Of a DNA stretch of 64,000 nucleotides, positions 51,099 to 57,936 are shown piece by piece. The translations under genes and the position numbers were made by a program. Within the stretch, counting starts at the first letter, position 1, and each line of letters begins with the position of its first letter. The stretch spans positions 13,556,709 through 13,620,708 of the forward strand of contig CM057003.1 in assembly GCA_029891345.1 (NCBI GenBank). Reading direction: 5' to 3'. The stretch comes from Dryococelus australis. Lineage: Eukaryota > Arthropoda > Insecta > Phasmatodea > Phasmatidae. Below the pieces are notes generated by a model that was not told where the DNA came from, did no database searches, and saw only the letters and a list, made by a program, of their open reading frames with translations.

Positions 51099-53808
51099 GG
51101 GTTGTGTGTGTAAGTGTGTAGGTAGTAAGCATCTGAAGTTACCAATTAGAGTAGATAATAACCCAAAGACGAAATGGCGTGGCGGTTTTGTGATTGGCTG
51201 CGCAAGGTTCCAGGCCTTGAGTTTCCTAATTGGCTACCGCGTGCTGCGAAAAGTTCCTCCCTACTGGCTGGACTGCAGGCTGGCAAGTAAACTGCCAGGC
51301 GCTGTTGGCTAAAGACGTTCCGAGAATGTTGTAGGCTAGCGACGCAGTTTTGCTGGCTGGAGTTCGCAGAGTAAGCTGCTGTCACCCCTCTGATCTGTGG
51401 TATGGTATTGAAATGCTGTTCGCGGTAAACGGAGAAGTCTTGAAAGCCCTGCTGAAGATGTACAGGCTGTTCGCGGTAAAGTGAGCACTTTTGAAATCAA
51501 CCTTGTAAAAAGTCACTACCTTTGCTCGCATATATTTTAACGGGGCACTGAGTGACATGCGCCCAGTAAAGTTGGTAACTATGGATGGAAAATAGTTCCA
51601 TGTCTTAAGTCGAATAAAAAGTGTTACGTAACCATTTGTGATCAATTAAATTATTTATTTCGCTTCCTGTTTTTTTTAATCCATCGAAGTGTAAAAATTA
51701 GCATATTTGTAAAATATTTACTTTTCTAAAAATTTCACAGTTTTACTTGACCGACGCATGAATAAAGTGGCATGGCCCATGGCAATGTAAATTTTATATA
51801 AGGCGGAAGAATACACAACGTGCTTACAGGTATATCTTAAGCGGGGCTTTCAAAAATGCTAATTTTACCGTGAACCGTTTATACCTGTACACACATTGTT
51901 AAGAGGCCTGCAAAATTCGCGTTATTTTTCCGCTGCAGACTAAACTACAAGACGTTGTAGGCTGGGTTGACGTCTGCCATTGGCCTACAACTTGAGGGAA
52001 ACGTTCCAACGACGCTTTCAGCCAATAGTTAAGGCTGACATGTCACACCGCACAATAACGCCGTACAGATGCCAGTTGCCAATGCAATTTCGAGTCTCGC
52101 TCAGTCAGTTAAAGGGTTTTGAATTCTAACATGTCTCGAAATAATAACGCGAATCTTGCAGGTCTCTGCCCATTGTGTATCCTTCCACCATATGTAATGC
52201 CATGAGCCTTGCCACTTTATTCATGCGTCGGTCAAGTAAAGTCTGTGAATTATTAGAGAAGTAAATATTTCACCACTTTGCTAATTCTTACACGTATATG
52301 CGTAAAGAAAACAGAATGTAGAAGAAATAATTTGAGTATTCTCAAATTTTCTCTCAACACTTTAGATGCATCATTAAGACATGGAATTAATTTCTCTTCG
52401 TCTTCACTAACATTAGAGGCCCCATGCGAGACAGTGTGCGCAGTTGAAGTACGCGCAGGCAGGGGCAGCGACATTTTTCTAATGGTTCATTTCGAAAGTG
52501 CTCACTTTATTGTGAACAACCTTTGGTCTAACGGTTCTTGTATGCTGATTTGGAGATTTTGTCTCGAATGAGTCGGCGATTCTGCGGCCCTAGGAGAAAG
52601 TGTAGTTGTGAGGGAGTGTGCACTGATAAAAAGGTTTTGTTGAACCAAATTACTTGTTTGTATAGAGGCAATGGAATATTTTGTTTGCCGAAACCAAATT
52701 ATTTTGTTGTTCTCATTTGGTTGCCCCCAAACTGTAATATTTGGTTGGTGCAAGCTATAGAACGAGGTGGCGCAGTGATAACACGCTGACTCCGCATTCG
52801 GGAGGACCCGGATTCGATTCCCGATCCGGCCATCCTGATTTCGGTTTTTCATGGTTTTCCGAAATCACTCCAGCCAAATGCTGGGATGGGTCCTAAAACA
52901 AAGGCCATGGCCGATTCCTTCCCAATTCTTCCCCAATCCCAATCCCTCTTCGCTGCGCAAATTGCACCGTTTCTAATGACCTCGCTGTTGACAAGACGTT
53001 AAGCCCAATTACCTACCGTTGGTGCAACTAAAGATTTGTTTTGATACACGTACATAACACGGTTTGGGCCGATATAGAAATGTTACAAGATCTACCACAG
53101 ATCACCTGCGTCCGAGCGCTATGCCTTAGTAATCTCAGCTAATGTGAGAACTAATGACGCAGGAAAGCTTTCAAATATATATACTGCAAATATTGGGCAA
53201 CGTGTGCAAACAAATGTTTCAAGTTTTACAGCTTTATTTGTCAGTTTCTTGTTGTATTGTTTAATTAATGTGTTTATACGATTGTTGAGGGCATCAATAG
53301 CTGCACTAACAAACACGGTTACTGTCCTAATTGCCACAGAAAAATACAAACAAACTCTCGAGCTGTATTTCCAAACGAAGGCATTCAAATGAGTGGCCAA
53401 ACAAATATATACAATTGATTCAACGAAATATTTAGTAGATTTTTTTTCCCCACAGAGATTTTGTTAATCCAGAGATATGTTTTGTTAGACGAACAAAAGT
53501 GATTTTGTTGCTTTTCAAATTTAGTTAGCTCGACAATATATTTTGCGAGGGCAACTAAGTATATATTTGGCCATATCCAAACAAATATTTAGTTGTGCGG
53601 TGTGTCGCAGGTGGACCTGGGGTACGACTTCAATGCTGACGACAAACTGACGACAGCCGTGCAGAGCGTCTTGAACGACCTGCTGCCGCAGGTGCTGGAC
53701 CGCAAGAAGCAGGAGCTGCTGTCGTGGGCGGATGGCAAGGTCACCCAGCTGGGCAACCACCTGCTGGAGAACACTACGTTAGGCGATGTCCTGGGCATTC
53801 TCGCCTAG
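31363..53808 (+). CDS. Secreted JHBP/takeout-like (TULIP-fold) lipid-carrier protein, five exons, 254 aa
   Basis: Coding exons 31363-31453, 34141-34312, 41584-41769, 49072-49189 and 53611-53808 join in one frame (765 nt, intron phases 1, 2, 2, 0, all GT-AG). The 254-residue product starts with a signal peptide (residues 1 to about 22, core VAAVAFALLVSAF). Family marks are GLPALEPFRMDTLAIN (66-81), a GELKDLEVVGLSTFVINRI strand region (91-109) and a C-terminal amphipathic helix (201-241). JHBP/takeout proteins fold into a TULIP barrel that carries hydrophobic ligands such as juvenile hormone in haemolymph or other secretions; the ligand here is unknown. Five N-glycosylation sequons (N57, N83, N134, N178, N243) support secretion. 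There is no cysteine at all, whereas takeout proteins usually keep an N-terminal disulphide. The C-terminus also resembles group 7 mite-allergen relatives of the same fold. The start context AAAATGG is good. No stops, frameshifts or bad splice sites are seen. Confidence 0.85.
32169..32563. mobile_element. Foldback element with about 95-bp inverted repeats
   Basis: The left arm begins AACGGGTCTGCCTACCAAGC and runs to about 32262. The right arm, read on the other strand from 32563, begins AACGGGCCTGCCTACCAAGC. Both continue through TTAAACGAAATTCCTTCT and ATAACTATTTCAAAC. The central loop is about 200 bp of AT-rich DNA. I could not settle a target duplication. The GGGTCTGCCTA start resembles the element at 49353-49788, so the two may be related. 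Confidence 0.8.
33297..33540 (+). repeat. Dispersed repeat R, right-hand part
   Basis: Starts TGAGAACTATTTCTTACTAG and ends with a GGTTTTTCAAAGGTATAA block, the same order as at 8714-8995. It abuts the hAT MITE that follows. Confidence 0.65.
33550..34109 (+). mobile_element. hAT-type MITE, copy 1 (560 bp)
   Basis: Begins CAGTGGCGTTTATTCCATAG and ends with a 12-A run and ACTCACTACACGCCACTG, so the termini are CAGTGGCG / CGCCACTG. It is alignable along most of its length with 62572-63170. Shared words include GCCTTAACTTTAA, GAGCGACTAGCGATG, GTTATTATTACAT and GCGTTTGTTAGTAGAAAT. No 8-bp target duplication is visible at this copy, so the flanks have decayed or rearranged. It ends 31 bp before exon 2. 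Confidence 0.85.
34141..34312 (+). CDS. JHBP-like gene, exon 2
   Basis: Encodes most of residues 31-88. It includes a first amphipathic helix (IYDDKLKALVESFRQNM), the family motif GLPALEPFRMDTLAIN and two sequons (N57, N83). The donor is AG|GTACAA, and the phase-2 split codon becomes Arg88 with exon 3. Confidence 0.85.
34500..34965 (+). mobile_element. Mariner-type MITE, copy B
   Basis: The left end AAGGCTGTTCACGATAAAGT is preceded by TA; the right end GTGAACAGCCTA is followed by TA. This fits a TA target duplication. The internal landmarks of the family are present. Confidence 0.88.
34997..35310 (+). repeat. Repeat block shared with the right end of the window
   Basis: Opens with the end of MITE T (AGGGACCTGCAAAATTCGCG). 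After a gap it continues with GGACAAGTTGTGATCCAA through GTTACGCGTCTCTCAGTCTG and ACGGTCAGTGTCGG. The same two pieces, in the same order, occupy 63516-64000, which suggests one larger composite repeat. Confidence 0.65.
36455..37506. repeat. 83-bp minisatellite, 13 units
   Basis: Thirteen head-to-tail units. The word GTGGCAACTTCCACCTTCCA recurs at 36474, 36557, 36640, 36723, 36797, 36880, 36956, 37039, 37122, 37205, 37285, 37359 and 37439; the 36880 unit lacks CACCTTC-type bases. Most units are 83 bp; others are 74, 76 or 80. The core is nearly invariant, and differences sit in a trailing ACT/ATT triplet tract and its length. The overlapping open frames across the array are artefacts of a period that is not a multiple of three. 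Confidence 0.97.
38223..38944. mobile_element. CACTA/EnSpm-like non-autonomous element (722 bp)
   Basis: Exact 11-bp inverted ends CACTGTTAAAA / TTTTAACAGTG, flanked by CA on both sides. Just inside each end, variants of one word (TTTACGGAAAA and its complement) repeat in both orientations, including the palindrome TCTGTAAGATTACAGA. Subterminal repeats of this sort are a hallmark of CACTA elements, where they bind transposase. No coding sequence. The superfamily is inferred from CACTG ends plus subterminal repeats. Confidence 0.6.
39365..39590. repeat. Dispersed repeat S, copy 2
   Basis: Similar to 11265-11530, with the shared minus-strand peptide pattern GRKAVQCWDTETG. Function unknown. Confidence 0.5.
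40200..40470 (+). promoter_or_regulatory. Promoter-like segment inside intron 2
   Basis: A GC-richer island with a CCAAT-box-like GATTGGCC near 40340, TATAAAA at 40388-40394 and an initiator-like TTCAGA at about 40416-40421, the usual 28-30 bp downstream. A donor-like CCAG|TTAAGT is weak. It could be the promoter of an embedded transposon (for example a decayed terminal repeat) or of an intronic transcript. No open frame follows. Confidence 0.3.
41019..41063. repeat. (TA)n microsatellite
   Basis: About 45 bases of TA, with a second short TA run of similar flank (CATAAACTATATA) directly after it at 41078-41095. Confidence 0.95.
41432..41486. repeat. (TA)n microsatellite
   Basis: About 55 bases of TA dinucleotides, ending about 100 bp before exon 3 of the JHBP-like gene. 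Confidence 0.95.
41584..41769 (+). CDS. JHBP-like gene, exon 3
   Basis: Encodes residues 89-149 and both split codons (Arg88, Lys150). This is the beta-rich barrel core, starting TGELKDLEVVGLSTFVIN and including MNISV, a sequon at N134. The acceptor is TTTGTTGCAG and the donor AA|GTAGGT. Confidence 0.85.
41788..42069. mobile_element. Hairpin (foldback) MITE, 282 bp, with TTGG target duplication
   Basis: The two arms of about 125 bp are near-perfect inverted copies beginning TAGTAGTAGGACCGGGCGGG. They are separated by a short loop made of GTGCTAAGTGAG-type direct repeats. TTGG flanks both ends (41784-41787 and 42070-42073). As RNA it would fold into one long hairpin. Confidence 0.9.
42071..42216 (+). 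repeat. Dispersed repeat R, left-hand part
   Basis: TTTCTGAAGCTCTGCTTAAG, CCAGGACATTCCTCC and a CGCGCCGCATTCGTGCGC-type block match the left half of R at 48088 and 57808 and the inverted copy ending near 55310. It breaks off where the next repeat begins. Confidence 0.65.
42217..42560 (+). repeat. CGGCTTCG-type dispersed repeat, copy 1
   Basis: Starts CGACACGCCCCGGCTTCGCT and ends GACTTTGTTTTATACTATGT. It matches 58370-58640 throughout, with shared words CTTACATTAAAT, AAATTCTCTAAATG and CACGCGGC. This CCCGGCTTCG ... TTTGTTTTATA layout is common in insect genomes. It is non-coding. It interrupts repeat R here, as it does at 58 kb. Confidence 0.75.
43640..43990 (+). mobile_element. tRNA-derived SINE-like sequence
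   Basis: A perfect pol III B-box (GGTTCGAGTCC) lies near 43710 with a plausible but degraded A-box region about 35 bp upstream (CTACTGGTTTAGTTTTGCC). A non-tRNA body follows, and a second B-box-like word (AGGTTCGGGACC) near 43905 suggests a dimer or a second copy. No clear tail or target duplication. Confidence 0.5.
44440..45318 (+). repeat. Dispersed repeat R interrupted by another element
   Basis: The R left portion (TAAGAACTATTTATTACTAG) starts at about 44440. The R right portion (AACACGTCATACATGGTGAG, then GAAGGTTTGATTC) lies at about 45235-45318. Between them is a separate segment with its own inverted ends (next entry). Confidence 0.55.
44608..45247. mobile_element. Small inverted-repeat element inserted in repeat R
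   Basis: The left end GGATATCAGGCCCGCCATCT and the right end, read inverted, GGATCACTCCCCGCCATCTT are similar. The interior has ATTGGCT/CCAAT words near 44940, 44980 and 45020 but no coding sequence. Boundaries are approximate. Confidence 0.4.
45338..46712 (-). mobile_element. Mariner-type MITE copy I, split by a CACTA-like insertion
   Basis: Minus-orientation copy. The first part is 45338-45595 (GACAGTTCACGGTAAACGG, then GTGTCGGTCAAGTGAAAAGG). The second part is 46544-46712 (ATTATGGAACTAC, TCGTTACCAACTTTATTGG, GGCCGTGAACAGCATTTA). The two parts are contiguous in the family consensus, so the 948 bp between them were inserted later. Confidence 0.8.
45596..46543. mobile_element. CACTA/EnSpm-like element (948 bp) with CAA target duplication
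   Basis: Starts CACTCAAAAGTG and ends, read inverted, CACTATAAATCTG. CAA flanks both sides (45593-45595 and 46544-46546), the 3-bp duplication expected of CACTA elements. Removing it restores a continuous mariner-type MITE. Both ends are packed with forward and inverted variants of CACTGATTCAGTG, for example AATCAGTGGTAAACCACTG at 45648. No coding sequence. Confidence 0.75.
46806..47243 (+). mobile_element. Mariner-type MITE, copy C, degenerate
   Basis: The left end AAGGCTGTTCACGGTAAAGT follows CTA. Internal family words are present. The right end is rearranged, with a duplicated TTTCAAAAGT word, and lacks a clean CAGCCTA. Confidence 0.75.
48088..49015 (+). repeat. Dispersed repeat R with about 0.5-kb internal insertion
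   Basis: The left half starts TTCACGATTGCTTTCAACTT and runs through TGAGAACTATTTCTTTCTAG at 48240. The right half resumes near 48800 and includes AACGCTTGTGATACACGATA. Between them (about 48300-48800) is unrelated, partly GC-rich sequence with a TA/T run, whose source I do not recognise. Confidence 0.6.
48481..48544. repeat. (TA)n followed by a T run
   Basis: About 38 bases of TA followed directly by about 26 T. The open frames across it are repeat translations. Confidence 0.95.
49072..49189 (+). CDS. JHBP-like gene, exon 4
   Basis: Encodes residues 151-189 (LTGEDLTLSGDIALAAYLTE, then a strand ending FRYRSIS) with a sequon at N178, in the second half of the barrel. The acceptor is TTTCCCCACAG and the donor GTAAGT at 49190. 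The phase-0 junction joins exon 5 directly. Confidence 0.82.
49353..49788. mobile_element. Inverted-repeat element (about 436 bp), TTAA-like target
   Basis: The left end AAGGGGTCTGCCTGG is preceded by TT. The right end GGGCAGACCCCTTAT gives the same word inverted. Left TTAA and right TTAT would fit a piggyBac-like TTAA target with one change; a TA target is also possible. No coding sequence. Confidence 0.65.
51036..51096. repeat. (TA)n microsatellite
   Basis: About 60 bases of TA dinucleotides followed by a short GT-rich tract. Confidence 0.96.
51464..51882 (+). mobile_element. Mariner-type MITE, copy D
   Basis: Left end AGGCTGTTCGCGGTAAAGTG and right end TTTTACCGTGAACCGTTTAT. All internal family landmarks are present. 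A second partial MITE end (GCTGTTCGCGGTAAACGGAG) lies directly upstream at about 51413-51460, so two copies are or were side by side. Confidence 0.88.
51901..52168. mobile_element. MITE T, copy 1 (about 268 bp)
   Basis: Inverted ends GAGGCCTGCAAAATTCGCGT on the left and, read inverted on the right, CAGAGACCTGCAAGATTCGC. The interior carries three CCAAT/ATTGG words (near 51979, 52022 and 52079). Other copies or fragments are at 63516-63825, 34997 and 54863. Confidence 0.8.
52169..52525 (-). mobile_element. Mariner-type MITE, copy J, truncated
   Basis: Minus-orientation copy lacking about 45 bp at the left. It runs from TTGTGTATCCTTCCACC through TTATTCATGCGTCGGTCAAG to AAGTGCTCACTTTATTGTGA at the right end. 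MITE T directly abuts its truncated side. Confidence 0.8.
52621..53597. mobile_element. CACTA/EnSpm-like element (977 bp) carrying a SINE
   Basis: The left end is CACTGATAAAAAGG and the right end, read inverted, CACAACTAAATATTTG. Inside both ends, variants of a CCAAATATTTTGTTTGG word recur in both orientations. The architecture is that of the elements at 38223 and 45596, but the word is different. No target duplication is clear. A SINE is nested at 52761-53017. The right end stops 13 bp before exon 5. Confidence 0.5.
52761..53017 (+). mobile_element. tRNA-derived SINE with imperfect target duplication
   Basis: The tRNA-like head has an A box (GTGGCGCAGTGATAACACG) and a perfect B box (GATTCGATTCC) near 52813. 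The body has the GGTTTTCCGAAATCACTCCA and AAATGCTGGGATGGGTCC blocks seen in widespread insect SINEs, ending near GACAAGACGTTAAGCCC. Flanking copies GTTGGTGCAAGCTATAG (52744-52760) and GTTGGTGCAACTAAAG (53018-53033) look like an aged target duplication. Pol III transcription is expected from the boxes. Confidence 0.88.
53611..53808 (+). CDS. JHBP-like gene, exon 5 (C-terminus and stop)
   Basis: Encodes residues 190-254 and TAG. It includes the final strand VDLGYDFNADD, a long amphipathic helix (KLTTAVQSVLNDLLPQVLDR) and a second helical segment, with a last sequon at N243. GC content is much higher than in the flanks. The acceptor GTGTCGCAG has a poor pyrimidine tract. Confidence 0.87.
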   Translation: MDLGYDFNADDKLTTAVQSVLNDLLPQVLDRKKQELLSWADGKVTQLGNHLLENTTLGDVLGILA

Positions 53809-53862
53809 CGACGCCGCTCTGCGCTGCTCATATTCTCTATCCACCAAAAATAGTTACCACCT
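53809..53862 (+). other. Start of the 3' UTR
   Basis: Only about 55 bases follow the stop before repeat sequence begins. A possible poly-A signal, ATTAAA, lies at about 53976 inside the repeat block, so the 3' UTR is probably mostly repeat-derived. Confidence 0.4.
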
Positions 53863-54600
53863 GAATCTGTGATTCTAATCAATATAACTATTTTACTTAT
53901 CTACTGACGAATTGGTGGACTGCACCAGTGAAATTCACATTCACTGATAATCACTCTTTTAATCAGTAAATACCAGCAAATTAAACGATCAGTAGAATTT
54001 TATTTATTCAAATGGAGCAGTTTCAACAGATGTGCAGTTAAATTAGTTGATTTGGAGCAGTATTAACTGTTTCGATCTTAGATTGCGCCAAATCTCTTTA
54101 TATGACATATATAGAAATTTTATTTTGAAAATTGCTACCTAATTTTCTTTATTGATCTGCAGTAGTTAATTTTTCTTTGAGACTCTACTAAATGCATAAC
54201 TTTCTTTTGTACTGCTAAAAATGTTTATTTCAAAATAGTTGCGATTTTTTTAAAACCTCCCAACTGAATACTTTTCTATTGTAATTCTGAAAATTATTAT
54301 TACGATAGTTACCAATATTTTCCTTTGTTACTTTGCTAAATACTCTCCTGTTGCACAGCTAAAACTGTTTCTTTTGCAAAAACTGTTTTTCTGTGTTACT
54401 TTACTAAATACTTTTCTATTGCACTGCTACGAAGGTTTCTTTTGAAAAAGTTACCAAAATTTTATCTTCTGTGCACTTGTAAAAATGTTTATTTTGAAAA
54501 TAGTAAAAAATTATTTTTTTTTTTTTCTCTACTAAATATTTTCATGTAGTACTGATGATATTACAGTTGTTTGTAACTTAAATTTTTTATTATTTTAATT
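53863..54600 (+). repeat. Locally duplicated block, copy 1
   Basis: AATCTGTGATTCTAATCAAT, TTTTACTTATCTACTGACGA and a run of AGTGAAATTCACATTCACTG match 55584 onward in order. The block is followed by a short degenerate tandem array (65-85-bp units with CTACTAAAT, then GCACTGCTAAAA-type words). Array units are near 54213, 54290, 54357, 54421, 54473 and 54552. Confidence 0.8.
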
Positions 54601-54690
54601 ATAGGCTTAGTGGCTCAGTGGATAGAGCTATTCCAAGTGGGGCCTTAGTGGCTCAGTGGATAGAACTATGTTAATTAAGTGGTAACTGTT
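54601..54690 (+). repeat. Tandem pair of tRNA-like SINE heads
   Basis: GGCTTAGTGGCTCAGTGGAT and GCCTTAGTGGCTCAGTGGAT occur about 40 bp apart, each with an A-box-like sequence (TAGTGGCTCAGTGG). A weak B-box-like word follows the second. This is probably a truncated SINE, not a tRNA gene. Confidence 0.5.
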
Positions 54691-54769
54691 CTAGCCCCAT
54701 GACAATCCAAAAAAGAAGGTCCACTGTCTATTCAGAGAGTACACTCTCAAGAAACTAATCTTAAAACTA

Positions 54770-55310
54770 TAGTCTATTCGCGATTTCTTCACATTTTTCG
54801 AATCGAACATTTGAAAAATCACCCCATGTACGACGTGTTTATTTCCTAAAAATGCCGTATATAGAGACATGCGAAATTCGCGTTATTATTTGGGAACACG
54901 TTAAACTTCAAACACATGTACCCTCGCAATAAGTTTGTCATTGGACCATCCTTTATTTAACACACCCCGGGTAACTCTGGGCCAATAAATTAACACTTCA
55001 CATTTGTGAAGTCCAGTCAGGAAGAAAGTTTTACCTGCATTTTATTTATAAATTATAATATTTAATTTAAAATAAATATGAATGAAAGCAGTGAGAAAAC
55101 ATGTGTGTTGGTAGCGCTTCGTATAAGAAATAGTTCTCATGCAAAATATTAATACAACTGAGTGCGCATGAATTCTGTGCGTTGTCCTTTGGTGTAATAT
55201 TATAGACTTAAGCTTAGTTTACACGAGGCCGAGGAATATCCTGGAAGTAGAACTTTAGCAGGGCTTCAGAAAAGTGCGAAGTGACCGTGAATGGAGTGTA
55301 CCATATCATT
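54770..55310 (-). repeat. Dispersed repeat R, inverted copy with embedded MITE T fragment
   Basis: On the minus strand it runs from GTACACTCCATTCACGGTCA (near 55310) through TTCTACTTCCAGGATATTCC and TGAGAACTATTTCTTATACG to the right-end block ending TTCGCGAATAGACTATAG (near 54770). Between 54863 and about 55040 it carries a partial MITE T (GAGACATGCGAAATTCGCGT). Confidence 0.65.
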
Positions 55311-55583
55311 GTGTACGAATAGTGACAAATTGAGAATGGCAAACTATTTTCCCACACATCTTGGTATCGCTCCTGCATTTGCTCACGAAGATGTCAAACG
55401 CGTAGGAAGTCCCTAACCTTGTACAGTAACCACGCTCAGCATTCCTATATTTGCAGTCTGACATGTGGCATTATTTCCATACAATGCACGGGTTAAACAC
55501 TTCCATTACACTTTAGGAAGTTTACTGGGAAATTTTTTTTTACATTGAGTTGCCAATTTTTCTTTATTGTGTACTCTGCACTT

Positions 55584-56400
55584 AAAATCTGAATCTGAGA
55601 TTCTGATCAGTATAACTATTTTACTTATCTACTGGCGAATCGGTGGAAGCACAGGGGTTTTCACTGCCACGCCAGTGAATTTCACATTCACTGGTAATCA
55701 CTGTTTTAATCAGTAGATACCAGCAACTTAAATTACCAGTATAATTTTATTTATTCAGTTGGGGCATTTTCGTCATATGTGCAGTTAAATATGCTGGTTT
55801 CGAGCAGTTTAATATAGGGTTTACCAAACCTTTTATATAACACTTCTAAGAATGTTTGTCTTGAAATTTCTTACCAATTTTTCTTTATTGCGCCATTGTG
55901 CTTTTCTGCTGTGTTTCTGAATTTTTTTTTGCAGTAGTTACCAATTTTTCTTTGATGCTCTACTAAATATATAATTTTCTTTTGTACTGCTAAAGATGTT
56001 TTTTTTTCAAAATAGTTACAATTAAATATCCCAAATAAATACTCTTCTGTTGCACTTCTAAAAATTATTATCAAAATAGTCACCAATTTTTCGTTGTTAC
56101 TTTGATAAATACTCTCCTTTTGCACAGCTAAAACTACTTGTTTTGAAAATAATTAATTTCTTTGTTACTCTACTGAATATTTACTGTTGCACTGTTATAA
56201 AGGTTTCTTTTGAAAAAAGTTACCAGATTTTTGTTATATTGATACTCTTCTGTTGCACTTTTAAATACGTTTCTTTTGAAAATAGTTACAAATTATTTTT
56301 TGTTACTCTACTAAATACTTTCTGTGATGTAAACTTGAAAAATGTTTGTAAGTGTACAAAAAGTTGATAAATATTATGAAATTATTTATGTCTCTAAGTT
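55584..56400 (+). repeat. Locally duplicated block, copy 2
   Basis: Matches 53863-54600 at an offset of about 1.72 kb (AATCTGAGATTCTGATCAGT, TTTTACTTATCTACTGGCGA), including the following tandem array with units near 55843, 55910, 55995, 56053, 56122, 56187 and 56252. It keeps a CACTTAAAATC word at 55579 like the CACTA-type ends. Confidence 0.8.
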
Positions 56401-56976
56401 TTTTTTTTTAACAAGCTGTCAAAAAATATTAGTAAGATAATATTTTCTTTGGAGCAAAATTATACAGATGTGTTTGATATATATAAGAAATACTCGCCAA
56501 TAAAATTTGCAGAATTCTTTTTAGGTAAGCGCACTATTTTCAGCAAGTGTTGCCAACGTCAACACACAAACAAGCTTGTTACGAAGCAGCTGATCGCAGG
56601 CACAGCTAATAATGAAACAATTTGTTGTGACACCGTTACAAAGTTTGTGGTTCTATCTGTCAGAAAACGTCCTTAGTAAATTAAACACTGTGTATCTAAT
56701 TTTCAAAGTGTGTTATTTCCCGCTTGCATGAAGGCAGAAACTTACTGATAAAATACAAATATGTCCCTGACATTTTACAACTAGCTGATAACACATTATG
56801 GGAACTAAGCATAAAAATATTAAACAACTCGTAAAAAGAAAATTTACTATAACCATGCAATGTTAGTATTTGCTCTAAATCCGAAATTATGACATGAAAA
56901 CGAAGACTTTCTACAAAAGAAGTGAAGCCCTAACCATAAAACTCAACAACAATAAGCATTACTTAGCACCGTGTGA
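56401..56976. other. Unannotated AT-rich stretch
   Basis: Nothing recognised. A short open frame at 56449-56676 has no family resemblance. Confidence 0.45.
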
Positions 56977-57397
56977 AGGCTGTTCACGATAAAGTGAGCA
57001 CTTAAGAAATGAACATTAGAAAAAAGTCACTGCCCTTGACTGCGTAAATTTTAACAGGCGTAATAAGTGACATGCGCTCAGTATAGTTGGTAACGATGGA
57101 GGGAAAGTAGTTCCATATCTTAATGTCGAATAAAAAGTGTTAGGTAAACATTTGTGATAACTTAAAGTTAATTTTTTTCGCTTTCTGTTTTTTTTTTTTA
57201 TGCATCGAAGTGAAAAAATGTGCAGATTTGTCAAGTATTTACTTTCTTAATAATTTCACCGTTTCATGTGACCGGCGCATGAATAAAGTGATGAGGCTCA
57301 TGGCAATGTTAATTTTAGATAAGACGGAATAATACACAACGTGTACACAAGTAGATCTTAAGCTTTCAAAAGTGTTCACTTTACCGTGAACAGCCTA
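56977..57397 (+). mobile_element. Mariner-type MITE, copy E
   Basis: Left end AGGCTGTTCACGATAAAGTG and right end ACTTTACCGTGAACAGCCTA. The internal landmarks are intact. This is the first of three same-strand copies in 2.7 kb. Confidence 0.9.
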
Positions 57398-57807
57398 TGG
57401 TAAAATTTTCTCCAATTTGCGTGTAGTGCTGCGAAAATAATCTTCGTAGATGGTTTCCGAAGAATTGCTTTTATAACTGTAGAAGATTTATACGGTGTAT
57501 ATTCAATACCTGGCTGAAATGATTAACGCTTCTTTTTTTCAGGGTCTCCGAGCTGAAAATTTGGAACATCTTGTAACTCAGAGTAGCGTAAAACACAGTA
57601 GTGAAACGATAACAACGTGCGTGGCACCGAGGATCTGTTTTCGCAAAAAGAACGCTGCGGAACGATGTTAATCGCCCCCACTTGTTTGACGAATTATTTC
57701 CTGAAAGCACATCACTCGTTTCCCGGATGTAGGTACAGTTGGCGCGCTCGCGTAGTGTACAGCAGTGACGGGTGGGCACGTTGTAAAGCAAACTATAGTC
57801 AGTTTGA
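57398..57807. other. Unannotated spacer between repeats
   Basis: Nothing recognised. The open frame 57617-57937 runs into repeat R and the next MITE and is not a gene. Confidence 0.4.
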
Positions 57808-57936
57808 GGTTACTTCAAAATTTCCTGAAGCCCTGCTGAAGTTGTGCTTCCAGATATTTTTCCGCCTAACGCATGGGAACTATTTATTACCAGCACATCT
57901 GTTTCCTCCCTGTTTTCCTTCAATTATTAATTACTA

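Larger units (their letters stand above)
49190..53610 (+). other. Intron 4 of the JHBP-like gene (4.4 kb)
   Basis: Holds a 436-bp inverted-repeat element, two mariner-type MITEs, MITE T, a TA run and a CACTA-like element carrying a SINE (separate entries). The stretch 49800-51030 is otherwise unannotated. A GC-richer piece at 50640-50880 has ATTGG words but no clear ends. Confidence 0.75.

Noticed and set aside
54601-54690. Possible tRNA genes
   Set aside because: Only A-box-like heads are present; there is no cloverleaf, anticodon stem or good B box, so a truncated SINE is more likely.
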